From: an uncultured Bacteroidales bacterium
Lineage (GTDB): Bacteria; Bacteroidota; Bacteroidia; Bacteroidales; UBA932
DNA length: 23,792 bases
Reading direction: 5' to 3'
Assembly: GCA_946530505.1 (NCBI GenBank)
Contig: CAMNAD010000003.1
Span: 1 to 23,792, forward strand
The notes under the pieces are model-generated. The model had not been told where the DNA came from and did not search any database. It worked only from the letters and a program-made list of their open reading frames with translations. This document shows positions 1 to 7,658 of this stretch, piece after piece; within the stretch, counting starts at the first letter, position 1; every line of letters begins with the position of its first letter. The translations under genes and the position numbers were made by a program.

Positions 1-653
1 CCGGTCAGCGCCTGGGCCCGGTGCCAGAGCCGGCCGGAGATATAGCCGGGGCGGCCCTCCAGGCAGGGAGTGCGGTAGTTGGCCTCAAGGACGGCCGGCA
101 CTTCCAATGCTTCCAGTTCCGGTATGGGGAAGGCCAGGGTGTAGATGAGAAGATCCGCCACCGTGGCGAGAACGGGGAGCTCGGAAAGAGGCCGCATGTC
201 CGTGGTGTGGCGGGTGCGGTTGCAGACGACCACGTCGCATCCGAGTTTTGCTGCGGCTGCGGCGGCCGCCTTCCCTGCGCCTCCGAATCCGGCGATAACC
301 ACAGTGGATCCGGGCCCGAATCCGCGCTCGCGCAGCAACTCGAGGACGCCCAGATAGTCGGAGTTGTAGCCGTGCACCTTCCCGTCATCTTCCTTGACAG
401 CGATGTTTATAGCTCCGATAGCCCGTACGGACTCGTCCAAAACGCCTTCGGAATCTACTTTGCGGAAGGCATTCTCCTTGAAGGGGGCGGTGATGTTTAT
501 CGCTTTGTAGTCGGAAAGAAAGCGCTGCCAGGAGACTTCGAAATCCGAACCTTCTATCAAGTCGTACGGCCAGCGGCCGTCATATGCGCGGGCAAAAATC
601 TCCGGGCTCGCCGAGTGCTCTATAGGATGACCTATCAATCCAAATCTGTTCAT
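1..653 (-). CDS. aroE: Shikimate dehydrogenase AroE (3' end cut by window edge)
   Basis: Shikimate 5-dehydrogenase reduces 3-dehydroshikimate to shikimate with NADPH in the cytoplasmic aromatic amino acid pathway. Reading the minus strand from the ATG at 653-651 gives about 217 codons with no stop before the window edge, so the gene is partial. Visible motifs are GHPIEHSASP (residues 8-17, shikimate site), NITAPFK (53-59, with the catalytic Lys59), GYNSD (95-99, with the partner Asp99) and a glycine-rich dinucleotide loop AGFGGAGKA (121-129). Near the cut end, an N-Y-R-T-P stretch and a late Gln match the family C-terminus, so only a short tail is missing. The usual length is about 245-270 residues. 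It points away from the pectin genes, across a 92-bp gap, and is probably not part of that regulon. The identification is secure; Asn-Ser-Asp in place of the commoner Asn-Thr-Asp is a mild variation. Confidence 0.93.
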   Translation of the reverse strand, partial: MNRFGLIGHPIEHSASPEIFARAYDGRWPYDLIEGSDFEVSWQRFLSDYKAINITAPFKENAFRKVDSEGVLDESVRAIGAINIAVKEDDGKVHGYNSDYLGVLELLRERGFGPGSTVVIAGFGGAGKAAAAAAAKLGCDVVVCNRTRHTTDMRPLSELPVLATVADLLIYTLAFPIPELEALEVPAVLEANYRTPCLEGRPGYISGRLWHRAQALT

Positions 654-699
654 ACAAGGCGAAGTTAGAAAAAAAATGTTAATTTTGCATGATTCGGGC

Positions 700-715
700 T
701 TGTGCCCGTGCACGA
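700..715. promoter_or_regulatory. Putative operator, copy 1 (upstream of kduD)
   Basis: The 16-mer TTGTGCCCGTGCACGA is an imperfect palindrome: GTGC (702-705), spacer CCGT (706-709), GCAC (710-713), followed by AAAA. The same core, spacer and A-rich flank occur at 8310-8325 and 14706-14721. It ends 17 nt before the -7-like element at 733-740. This is the weakest of the three copies because the outer arm bases are TT/GA rather than CC/GG. Binding by a regulator is inferred. Confidence 0.6.
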
Positions 716-732
716 AAACCAGATAACTAATT

Positions 733-740
733 TATATTCA
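733..740 (+). promoter_or_regulatory. -7-like element of the kduD operon
   Basis: TATATTCA matches the Bacteroidota -7 consensus TAnnTTTG at 6 of 8 positions (the two n positions always count). It lies at exactly the same distance (17 nt) from the operator as the perfect element in front of the GH28 operon, which is the main reason for the call. No TTTG -33 element is seen; the operator occupies that region. Confidence 0.45.
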
Positions 741-745
741 AATAT

Positions 746-1549
746 ATGACCAATATCTTCTCTCTCGAAGGCAAAAACGCATGGATCACCGGTGCTTCAC
801 ACGGAATCGGATTCAGCATCGCGGAGGCATACGCCAAGGCCGGTGCAAGCAACATTATATTCAACAGCAGCAGCGAAGCCTCCCTTCAGAGGGGGCTCGA
901 GGCCTACGCCAAAGCCGGAATCAAGAATGTCCACGGATATGTGTGCGACGTCACCGATGAAAAAGCGGTAAAGGCCCTTGTGGAGAAAATCCACGAGGAA
1001 GTGGGTCCCATCCATATCCTCGTAAACAACGCCGGCATCATCAAGCGCATCCCCATGCACGAAATGTCCCGAGGCGATTTCCAGCAGGTTATTGACACCG
1101 ACCTGGTGGCTCCATACATCTGCTCGGCTGCCGTCCTTCCGGAAATGATGGAGCGCCGCGAAGGCAAGATTATCAATATCTGCTCGATGATGAGCGAACT
1201 CGGCCGCGAGACTGTGTCCGCATACGCCGCTGCCAAGGGCGGGCTCAAGATGCTCACCCGCAACATCTGCTCGGAATACGGCGAATACAACATCCAGTGC
1301 AACGGCTTAGGCCCCGGCTATATAGCCACCAGCCAGACCGCGCCCCTGCGCGAACGTCAGCCTGACGGCAGCCGTCATCCCTTCGACGCATTCATCGTGA
1401 GCAAGACTCCTGCCGGCCGCTGGCTGAACCCGGACGAACTTGCAGGGCCTGCAGTGTTCCTGGCTTCGAAGGCTTCCGATGCCGTGAACGGCCACATATT
1501 GTATGTAGACGGCGGGATTCTCGCCTATATTGGAAAACAACCGAAATAA
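746..1549 (+). CDS. kduD: KduD-type SDR dehydrogenase (2-dehydro-3-deoxy-D-gluconate 5-dehydrogenase)
   Basis: This is a classical short-chain dehydrogenase/reductase of 267 residues, a normal family length. It shows the cofactor loop TGASHGIG (15-22), NNAG (94-97), the catalytic Ser147, and Tyr160-x3-Lys164. The C-terminus, VNGHILYVDGGILAYIGKQPK-like, is characteristic of the Bacteroidota proteins often annotated gluconate 5-dehydrogenase. Because it lies 3 bp upstream of kduI, the likely reaction is reduction of 2,5-diketo-3-deoxygluconate to 2-keto-3-deoxygluconate in the cytoplasm, the last specific step in using unsaturated uronates released by pectate lyase and GH105. There is no signal peptide. 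It is the first gene of an operon behind operator copy 1. The SDR family is certain; the substrate rests on context, and gluconate 5-dehydrogenase is the alternative. Confidence 0.9.
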   Translation: MTNIFSLEGKNAWITGASHGIGFSIAEAYAKAGASNIIFNSSSEASLQRGLEAYAKAGIKNVHGYVCDVTDEKAVKALVEKIHEEVGPIHILVNNAGIIKRIPMHEMSRGDFQQVIDTDLVAPYICSAAVLPEMMERREGKIINICSMMSELGRETVSAYAAAKGGLKMLTRNICSEYGEYNIQCNGLGPGYIATSQTAPLRERQPDGSRHPFDAFIVSKTPAGRWLNPDELAGPAVFLASKASDAVNGHILYVDGGILAYIGKQPK

Positions 1550-1552
1550 GAT

Positions 1553-2395
1553 ATGAAGATCAATTGCCAAGTACGACAGGCATCGAGCAACGTCGATGCG
1601 AAACATTACGATACCGAGCGCATCCGCAAGGAGTACCTCGTGCAGAACATCATGGTAGCCGATGAGATCAACATGGTCTACTCCATGTTCGACCGCATCA
1701 TTTCCGGAGGAGCGGTGCCGGTGAAGGAAGACCTGCTTCTGAGCGCGCCGGAGATCCTCCGTGCCGACTATTTCACCCAGCGCCGTGAGCTCGGCATCAT
1801 CAATGTCGGCGGTGCAGGCACAGTGGTGGTAGGAGAGGAAGAGTATCATCTCGAATACAAGGAAGCCCTGTATGTGGGCCGCGGAAACCGTCACGTCACT
1901 TTCAAGAGCGATTCTGCCGAGAAACCCGCCCACTTCTACTTCTGCTCCGCCACCGCACACAAGGAGACTGGAGTGAAGAAGGTGACCAAGAAAGATGCCG
2001 TGGTGATGCATCTGGGAAGCCTCGAAGAGAGCAACGAACGTACGATCAACCGCCTGCTGGTCAAGGAGGTGGTGCCCTGCTGCCAGCTGCAGATGGGTAT
2101 GACCGAACTCGCTCCGGGCAGCACCTGGAACACCATGCCGGCGCACACCCACGACCGCCGCATGGAGGTCTATTTCTATTTCGAGGTGCCCGAAGGTGCA
2201 GCCGTCTGCCATTTTATGGGCGAACCTCAGGAAACGCGCCATATATGGATGCACAATGAAGAGTCGGTCATATCTCCCCAGTGGAGCATACATTCCGCTT
2301 GCGCTACCCGCAACTATACTTTCATCTGGGGGATGTGCGGCGAGAATGACGACTACAACGACATGGACTGGGTCGCAACGGATCAGTTGAAATAG
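1553..2395 (+). CDS. kduI: 5-dehydro-4-deoxy-D-glucuronate isomerase KduI
   Basis: KduI is a cupin-fold, zinc-dependent isomerase that converts 5-keto-4-deoxyuronate (formed spontaneously from the unsaturated uronate) to 2,5-diketo-3-deoxygluconate, the substrate of KduD. At 280 residues it has the standard length. The metal ligands of the family are all present: His198 and His200 in the HTHDRRMEVYF motif, Glu205 in the same motif, and His247 in the SPQWSIHSA segment. The N-terminal part, including the EYLVQNIMVADEINMVYSMFDR segment, is typical. No signal peptide is present, so it acts in the cytoplasm. The start follows the kduD stop by 3 bp, indicating one transcript. Nothing looks damaged. 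Confidence 0.96.
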   Translation: MKINCQVRQASSNVDAKHYDTERIRKEYLVQNIMVADEINMVYSMFDRIISGGAVPVKEDLLLSAPEILRADYFTQRRELGIINVGGAGTVVVGEEEYHLEYKEALYVGRGNRHVTFKSDSAEKPAHFYFCSATAHKETGVKKVTKKDAVVMHLGSLEESNERTINRLLVKEVVPCCQLQMGMTELAPGSTWNTMPAHTHDRRMEVYFYFEVPEGAAVCHFMGEPQETRHIWMHNEESVISPQWSIHSACATRNYTFIWGMCGENDDYNDMDWVATDQLK

Positions 2396-2413
2396 TTTTA
2401 TAAACGTGGTGTC

Positions 2414-2463
2414 GCGGCAAAGGGCCGCTGCCCGCCGAGGGCGTCGGGCAGTCGGCATTGCCG
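2414..2463. repeat. Three-hairpin structured repeat, copy A (intergenic)
   Basis: In the 84-bp gap between kduI and the next gene there are three consecutive inverted repeats: GCGGC-AAAGG-GCCGC (2414-2428), CTGCCCG-10 nt-CGGGCAG (2428-2451) and CGGC-ATT-GCCG (2453-2463). The first and third loops, with their closing bases (GGCAAAGGGCC and GGCATTGCC), recur 42 nt apart in the GH105 gene at 11672-11722 (38 nt apart here). No T-run follows, so this is not an ordinary terminator. It could be a dispersed palindromic element or an mRNA-stability structure. Confidence 0.6.
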
Positions 2464-2479
2464 CTCAACAAAATTTATT

Positions 2480-3340
2480 ATGAAAAGAGTTTTGTCAATA
2501 TTTGCATCAATTCTGCTTCTTGCATCCTGTGGCTCGCAGCCTAAGGAGCAGAAGGTGATGGCACGCGAGGTGCCGGAAAGGGCCGACGATTTCGTTTTCG
2601 AGAACAATCTGATTGCCGGCCGTTTCTACGGGAAGGCTCTGGAGGGAAACCCCACTTCGCCGGGTATCGACATCTGGGTGAAACTTCCCGGTGCGCTGGT
2701 CGCCAATGAGTGGTATGCCGAAGCGGTGAAACCCGGCAACGGGAATTATTATCATCAGGATCACGGTGGCAAGGACTGCTACAAAGTGGCGGTGAGTCTT
2801 GGCGGCGGCGGATCCGTGCCATACATCAACGAGACGCTGTGCTATCCTGCAACCAATTACCGCAGCAGCGAGATACTCAGTGAAAGCGCGGAAGAGATAA
2901 GTTTCGTCCTGCATTATCCCGAGTGGCAGGCAGGGGAAACCACCGTCAAGCTGGACAAGACAGTCACAGTCTTCGCCGACAATTATTTCTGCAAGGTTGA
3001 GGATGTCTATACTTTCAACAAAGACTCGCTGACGATTGCAGCCGGAATCTTCCGTCATCCGGACCTCGGAACCATCGAGGCGGAGGCGTTCGGAGATGAT
3101 TATTACGCCATCTGGGAGAAAGCTTCGGACCAGAGCGTCGAGCCCGAGGACGGGATGCTCGGTGTAGCGGTCATCATGCCGGAAGCCGACTGCGTGACCA
3201 TTGTGGACGGCGGCCGTCACGGTGTATGCCTCAAGACCGTAGCGTCCGGCCAGCCGCTTGAATACTGGTACGGATCCTGCTGGAGCAAGGGTGATATCAA
3301 GGGCTCTGCAGAGTGGTTTGAACTCTCTGCAAATCTCTGA
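2480..3340 (+). CDS. Secreted lipoprotein, DUF4861-like, function unknown
   Basis: A 286-residue protein with a lipoprotein signal peptide: a Lys-Arg start, a hydrophobic core and the lipobox LLAS-Cys17. The mature part contains the motifs ADDFVFENNLIAGRFYG, SPGIDIWVKLP, YHQDHGGKDCYKV and GGSVPYINETLC, which recall the DUF4861 family found in many Bacteroidota glycan loci. This assignment is from memory of the family and not from a search. Such proteins are thought to be beta-sandwich-rich and some may bind or cleave sugars, but no catalytic residues are known to me. It is shorter than the roughly 380 residues I expect for the family. It sits between kduI and the GH43-esterase (2 bp upstream of the latter) and so is co-transcribed with pectin enzymes; it would be tethered to the outer membrane. 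No function is claimed. Confidence 0.75.
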   Translation: MKRVLSIFASILLLASCGSQPKEQKVMAREVPERADDFVFENNLIAGRFYGKALEGNPTSPGIDIWVKLPGALVANEWYAEAVKPGNGNYYHQDHGGKDCYKVAVSLGGGGSVPYINETLCYPATNYRSSEILSESAEEISFVLHYPEWQAGETTVKLDKTVTVFADNYFCKVEDVYTFNKDSLTIAAGIFRHPDLGTIEAEAFGDDYYAIWEKASDQSVEPEDGMLGVAVIMPEADCVTIVDGGRHGVCLKTVASGQPLEYWYGSCWSKGDIKGSAEWFELSANL

Positions 3341-3342
3341 TT

Positions 3343-6036
3343 ATGAAAAAGTTGGTCGTTCTTGCCGCGTTGCTGTTGCAGTTCGTGGCGGCAGCGCAGG
3401 TGCGCTATAACAATCCAATTCTTCATATGGATTATTCCGATCCTGACGTCTGCCGCGTCGGGGACGACTACTATATGACGGCATCGTCGTTCAACCACTT
3501 CCCGGGGCTGCCTATCCTTCATTCCAAGGATCTGGTGAACTGGGAACTTGTCGGTGCGGCGCTTGCCGACTATAGTGTATATTATTTCAAACCCTCGAGT
3601 CCTACTCCTGTTCAGCACGGGTGCGGTGTCTGGGCTCCGGCCATACGATATCACGATGGATGGTTCTACATCTTCTGCGGAGATCCGGACCGCGGCATAT
3701 TCATGGTGAAGACTCAGGATCCGTGCGGCCCGTGGGAGGACCCTGTCTGGGTTTACAAGGGCCGCGGATTCATCGATCCCTGCCCTTTGTGGGACGATGA
3801 CGGCAAGGCCTACCTGAGCCATGCAGCCGCAGGCTCCCGCGCCGGGCTCAAGAGCGTCGTGTTCGTTGCGCCCATGTCGCCGGACGGCACGAAACTTCTC
3901 GGCCCGTCCCGTATGGTATTCGACGGGCATGAAACCCAGCCGACCATAGAGGGAACCAAGATGTACAAGCGTGATGGAAAGTATTATATCTTCTGCCCTG
4001 CAGGCGGAGTCAGGACGGGCTGGCAGACAGTGCTTCGCTCCGATGACCCCTTCGGCCCTTATGAGGAGAAGATAGTCATGGCTCCGGCGGAAGGCACCAT
4101 CAACGGACCTCATCAGGGAGCTTGGGTGGATACTCCGCAGGGCTCCGACTGGTTCATTCATTTTCAGGACAAGGGGGCTTACGGGCGCATAGTGCACCTG
4201 CAGCCTATGGAATGGAAGGAGAATGGCTGGCCGGTAATCGGAGAGGATGCGGACGGAGACGGCTGCGGAGCACCGGTCCGCAGTTGGACGGCCCCTCACG
4301 GGGTGACGAATATCCCCTACAATGAATGGGATCACAGCCGTGCCAAATCGGCGTACAAACCTTACGGACTCGACCTCGAGTGGCAGTATCCTGCAGTGCC
4401 TTCGCCCTATTGGCATTATGCACTTCCGGAGGGGGGAGTAAGACTTTTCTCCGTAGTGCAGGGAACCAACTCGGGAAAGAACCTGTGGAATTGCCGTAAC
4501 CTGCTCACTCAGAAGTTCCCTGAAGAACGCTTCAAGGTATACGCAAAACTGGTTTTCAAACCTCTTCAGGGGTTGGGAGAAAATGCCGGGATGGTGGCGA
4601 TTGGTTCAAGCTATGCCGGACTGCGCCTTACGGACGATGCGGGCAGCGCCAGGCTTCAGTACATAGTCTGCGAAGATGCCGAAAACGGTGGCGCGGAGAA
4701 GGTGGAAGAGCTGCTGGCTCTGCCCTATGAATCGGGCAGTGCCACGGTGTGGGTGATGATGCAGGTTTATCCGCGCATTGCGGAGAACGAGGTGGTGGCC
4801 AGATTCAGTTACAGCCTGGACGGCAAGGAATACGTCAAGATGCCAAACGGTTTCGTCTGCCAGCCGGGCAGATGGATAGGCAGCAAGTTCGCTTTCTGGT
4901 GCAACCGTTCCAAACCGAAGAATGACGGAGGTCACCTGGATATTACGGAATTCCGGATAACCCGCGAACTCGGCGACCATAACTCTTATCAATACGACGA
5001 GTCGAAAGTCCCCGAGTATCAATTGCCGGATGCGCTGACATTGAATAATGGAAAGCCAGTCCGCAGCATCAAGGTTTGGGAGAAGAAACGCAGGCCGGAA
5101 CTCCTGGAGATGTTCGCATCCGAGATTTATGGCAAAGCGCCTGTCGGCCGTCCGGACGAATTGCATTTCAGCGTGTTGGAAGCCGGTGACGTCTTTGGAG
5201 GAAAGGCGGTGCGCAAGCTTGTCCGCGTGTGGTTCGATGCGGCTGAGACACAGGGGCTTACACTGCACCTTTATACCCCCAAGGCCACCACGAGCCCTGT
5301 TCCGGTTTTTCTCGGAGCGCATTTTACGGATGATCTTAGCGTCAAGGCCTACCGATGGCCTTTCGAATATGCCATCGACCACGGGTACGGGGTTGCTACT
5401 TTCTGCTATGAGGATGTGGATCCGGACGTGGACGATGGATTCAGGAACGGCGTTATCGGCTATTACGGCCCAGAAGAGCGCAAGGGCTATTCCTGGGGGA
5501 ACATCGCCGCCTGGGCCTGGGGCCTTTCAAGGGCATTGGATTATCTTGAAACCGATGAGGATGTAGCGGCGGACAAGGTCGCAGTCCTCGGGCATTCCCG
5601 CCTTGGCAAGACCGCTCTATGGGCAGGGGCTACCGATCCCCGGTTCGCAATGGTGATTTCGAATGCGTCAGGCTGCGGAGGTGCAGCCATCTCCCGCAGA
5701 CGATACGGCGAAACTCTCCGCCGCATCGGAAGTTCCTTCCCTCACTGGTGGTGCCCGAATTTCTATAAATATGCCGACAATGAAGACATACTGCCTGTCG
5801 ACCAGCATGAACTTCTTGCGCTGATCGCCCCGCGCCCTCTCTATGTGCAGAGCTGCTCGGAAGACCTATGGGCAGATCCGCGCGGAGAGTACCTCAGTCT
5901 GGTTGAAGCCTCGAAAGTTTACGCACTTTACGGCTCTGAACCTCCTCTGGGGCATCATGTCTGCCCGGGCAAGCACGACATCACCTTGTACGACTGGGAA
6001 AAGTATATTGAGTTTGCCAATAAATACTTGAAATAG
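3343..6036 (+). CDS. GH43 glycosidase fused to a CE15/CE19-like esterase
   Basis: An 897-residue secreted, multidomain enzyme. Residues 1-19 form a signal peptide (cleavage near AAAQ). Residues 20-330 are a five-bladed GH43 domain: base Asp33 in YSDPDV, Asp145 in FIDPCPLWDDDG, and acid Glu203 in QPTIEGTK. Residues 335-545 resemble the beta-sandwich that follows beta-xylosidase/arabinofuranosidase members. Residues 560-897 are an alpha/beta hydrolase with nucleophile Ser752 in GHSRLGK, an SGCGGAAISRRRYGE segment (776-790, oxyanion/acid region) and His878 in GKHDITLYDW. This layout is that of CE15 glucuronoyl esterases and the related CE19 pectin methylesterases; the sequence alone does not say which. 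The likely job is removal of arabinose or xylose side groups and of a uronate ester on the same molecule. It is the last gene of the kduD operon. Confidence 0.88.
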   Translation: MKKLVVLAALLLQFVAAAQVRYNNPILHMDYSDPDVCRVGDDYYMTASSFNHFPGLPILHSKDLVNWELVGAALADYSVYYFKPSSPTPVQHGCGVWAPAIRYHDGWFYIFCGDPDRGIFMVKTQDPCGPWEDPVWVYKGRGFIDPCPLWDDDGKAYLSHAAAGSRAGLKSVVFVAPMSPDGTKLLGPSRMVFDGHETQPTIEGTKMYKRDGKYYIFCPAGGVRTGWQTVLRSDDPFGPYEEKIVMAPAEGTINGPHQGAWVDTPQGSDWFIHFQDKGAYGRIVHLQPMEWKENGWPVIGEDADGDGCGAPVRSWTAPHGVTNIPYNEWDHSRAKSAYKPYGLDLEWQYPAVPSPYWHYALPEGGVRLFSVVQGTNSGKNLWNCRNLLTQKFPEERFKVYAKLVFKPLQGLGENAGMVAIGSSYAGLRLTDDAGSARLQYIVCEDAENGGAEKVEELLALPYESGSATVWVMMQVYPRIAENEVVARFSYSLDGKEYVKMPNGFVCQPGRWIGSKFAFWCNRSKPKNDGGHLDITEFRITRELGDHNSYQYDESKVPEYQLPDALTLNNGKPVRSIKVWEKKRRPELLEMFASEIYGKAPVGRPDELHFSVLEAGDVFGGKAVRKLVRVWFDAAETQGLTLHLYTPKATTSPVPVFLGAHFTDDLSVKAYRWPFEYAIDHGYGVATFCYEDVDPDVDDGFRNGVIGYYGPEERKGYSWGNIAAWAWGLSRALDYLETDEDVAADKVAVLGHSRLGKTALWAGATDPRFAMVISNASGCGGAAISRRRYGETLRRIGSSFPHWWCPNFYKYADNEDILPVDQHELLALIAPRPLYVQSCSEDLWADPRGEYLSLVEASKVYALYGSEPPLGHHVCPGKHDITLYDWEKYIEFANKYLK

Positions 6037-6058
6037 AATTACTTTTAAAGATTTTTCA

Positions 6059-6066
6059 TATATTTG
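6059..6066 (+). promoter_or_regulatory. -7 promoter element for the 6084-8213 operon
   Basis: TATATTTG is a perfect match to the Bacteroidota -7 consensus TAnnTTTG and lies 17 nt upstream of the ATG at 6084. No -33 TTTG at the right distance and no copy of the GTGC-CCGT-GCAC operator is present in this gap, in contrast with the three sugar operons. No terminator was seen after the GH43-esterase stop, so some read-through is possible. Confidence 0.55.
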
Positions 6067-6083
6067 CGAAGAAGCGCATTTAT

Positions 6084-7088
6084 ATGAAATCCAGGATAGC
6101 ATTAATCATTTTACTCCTTTCTCTGTGCTGTTTCGCATCCAGGGCGCATGATAATGATTCCATCCCCCTGTTGACAGTGATCGGTCATGAGAATTTCGGG
6201 GTAGCGGATATCGAATCCGGCGTTATTGTGGTCGACACCGTCTATCAGGCAGTGGAAATCATCAATGGAAACATTCTTCAGTGTCTTTCCGACAGATATA
6301 CCGTCAACGGCACTGAAATAATGTTGCCCGGGTATGTCGTGGAAGTCTTCAATACGGACGGCAATATGATATACCGCAGTTGCGACAATCTCCTCAGTGC
6401 CGACAGGGCGCCATACACCAGGACGATAGAGTACGCAAGGTATAAAGGCTACAAGGAAGTCGAAGCTGCAGCAAAGTTCAAGGCTGCGATGGACCACGAG
6501 AACAACGGACGCCGGCGGGAGGCGTTCCAGGCGTATGTGGCTGCATATAAACTATGCCCCGAGATAAAGATAGCCAAAGAGAGGGCGCTTGAAATCAAGG
6601 CTCAGATAGATGGTGAAAGGAGCGTGGTCCAGAGTCAGTTGGATGCGGAAGAAGCCCAACGCAGACTTGAAGCGGAGCAGCGTGCAGCAGCGTGGAGTGC
6701 AATCGCCGGTGCGCTGAATTCCACGGCGGCTGCGCTGAATCAGATACAGGCTGTTCAGCAACAGAGTAAGCGTACGTCTTCAGCCTCGGTGGCGGTTGCC
6801 GAATCAGAATCAGTTTCTGAAAGTAGAAGCAGCTCGTCTTCCTCGTCTTCTTCGTCTTCAAGGTCGTCGGACAGGAACAGGAAATCATCCAAGACAAGTT
6901 CGAAATCGTCGTCTTCATCCGGTTGGAGCTTTCTGGAAGATGACGGGAAATGTACTCTGTGCCTTGGGAGCAAGACCTGCAATTTCTGTCACAACGGCAA
7001 GGTGCTCGGAGCGGCGGTGAGAACCTGCGATTATTGCCACGGAAGCAATGTCTGCCAGCGCTGCAAGGGAACAGGGAAAAGTAAATAA
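6084..7088 (+). CDS. Secreted protein with Ser-rich linker and four-CxxC zinc-ribbon-like C-terminus
   Basis: A 334-residue protein of unknown function. Residues 1-21 are a signal peptide (cleavage near SRA-HD). Residues 25-110 look globular and beta-rich; residues 120-225 are helical with a charged, coiled-coil-like stretch rich in Glu, Gln, Arg and Ala. Residues 225-280 are low complexity and mostly Ser/Arg/Lys. The end carries four CxxC pairs (Cys290/293, 299/302, 315/318, 324/327) in the spacing CxxC-x5-CxxC-x12-CxxC-x5-CxxC, with CxGS/CHG/CKGTG wording similar to the DnaJ cysteine-rich domain. There is no J-domain. A zinc-binding fold outside the cytoplasm is the inference. It is the first of three close-packed genes and has no visible link to pectin. 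The next gene starts inside its stop codon (TAATG at 7086-7090). Confidence 0.8.
   Translation: MKSRIALIILLLSLCCFASRAHDNDSIPLLTVIGHENFGVADIESGVIVVDTVYQAVEIINGNILQCLSDRYTVNGTEIMLPGYVVEVFNTDGNMIYRSCDNLLSADRAPYTRTIEYARYKGYKEVEAAAKFKAAMDHENNGRRREAFQAYVAAYKLCPEIKIAKERALEIKAQIDGERSVVQSQLDAEEAQRRLEAEQRAAAWSAIAGALNSTAAALNQIQAVQQQSKRTSSASVAVAESESVSESRSSSSSSSSSSSRSSDRNRKSSKTSSKSSSSSGWSFLEDDGKCTLCLGSKTCNFCHNGKVLGAAVRTCDYCHGSNVCQRCKGTGKSK
6834..6860 (+). repeat. 9-bp coding tandem repeat (TCGTCTTCN x3)
   Basis: Three head-to-tail 9-mers, TCGTCTTCC, TCGTCTTCT and TCGTCTTCA, encode Ser-Ser-Ser each and form the core of the Ser-rich linker of the upstream secreted protein. Being a multiple of three, changes in copy number would lengthen or shorten the linker without a frameshift. 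Confidence 0.7.
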
Positions 7089-7654
7089 TGAACTATATGA
7101 AAACAAAAATCATTTACGTTATTCTGGCGCTGTTCTTTGCAGGAGCGCTGAATCTGCACGCCCAGGTGGCGGGCGAGTCCTACAAGTATCTCAGCAAAAA
7201 GGAGAAGAAGGCGAATGCCGAGAGGATGATCCAGCAGAAGTATGACTTCTTTGAGATGACGGATGAAGAAGTGATTGCCGTCCGCAAGGAATTGCGCTAT
7301 TACGGCAAGTTTTTCGAGAAAAAGGCAAATATCAAGCGGTATTCCGGTTATGCTCTCATACCTGTCGGTATTGCCGGGTGCATTGCCGGTGCGGCAATGG
7401 GTTCCGCACCTGTAATTGTTGCCGGAGGCGCTGCCGCGGTTGGAGGTATTGTCCTGGCAGTGTCCGGAGAAAACGCCAATTTTCTTGCTCAGAGTTGTTT
7501 AGACAAGGCCAAAACCCTTTATGTTTCCAGTTCTTCACTCCCCTTCATAATGGAACTTGGATCAGGGCAGCAACTCGCCTTGGGAGTATGCACAATAAAG
7601 AATATGTCGAACAATGCCGTTCTGCTGGGTCCCGGCATCAGCCTTAAATTCTGA
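7088..7654 (+). CDS. Small secreted/membrane protein, paralogue 1
   Basis: A 188-residue protein of unrecognised family. It has a signal peptide (to about residue 26, LNLHA-Q), a charged segment with YKYLSKKEKKANAERMI and EEVIAVRKELRYYGKFFEKKA (residues 32-80), a glycine/alanine-rich hydrophobic region (about 85-125) that could form one or two membrane segments, then a soluble tail ending LGPGISLKF. The overall order and the tail match the next gene (LGPSLSIRF), so the two are tandem paralogues. The chosen start overlaps the upstream stop codon (TAATG), implying coupled translation; an ATG three codons later (7097) is an equally good start because it gives a cleaner signal peptide. The C-terminal Phe recalls outer-membrane proteins, but the protein is too small and hydrophobic to be called a barrel. 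No function is claimed. Confidence 0.75.
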   Translation: MNYMKTKIIYVILALFFAGALNLHAQVAGESYKYLSKKEKKANAERMIQQKYDFFEMTDEEVIAVRKELRYYGKFFEKKANIKRYSGYALIPVGIAGCIAGAAMGSAPVIVAGGAAAVGGIVLAVSGENANFLAQSCLDKAKTLYVSSSSLPFIMELGSGQQLALGVCTIKNMSNNAVLLGPGISLKF

Positions 7655-7658
7655 CGAT

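Noticed and set aside
660..667. A TAACTTCG -7-like element on the minus strand for aroE
   Set aside because: It lies only 6 nt from the start codon and matches the consensus loosely, which would make the transcript almost leaderless. Not enough support.
21..668. A 215-codon plus-strand frame at the left edge
   Set aside because: The minus strand encodes AroE with clear motifs over the same span; the plus frame is its shadow.
2414..2463. Rho-independent terminator between kduI and the DUF4861-like gene
   Set aside because: The hairpins are GC-rich but no T-run follows, and the next genes lack a promoter of their own, so termination here would leave them unexpressed. Treated instead as a structured repeat.
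7384..7402. Hairpin TTGCCG-GTG-CGGCAA inside the small envelope gene as another copy of the palindromic repeat
   Set aside because: It encodes a normal Gly/Ala membrane stretch, lacks the AAAGG hairpin nearby and its loop differs from ATT.
7614..7658. Upstream in-frame ATG at 7614 as the start of paralogue 2
   Set aside because: It would place 15 non-hydrophobic residues before a normal signal peptide and overlap the previous gene by 41 bp; the ATG at 7659 is the better start.
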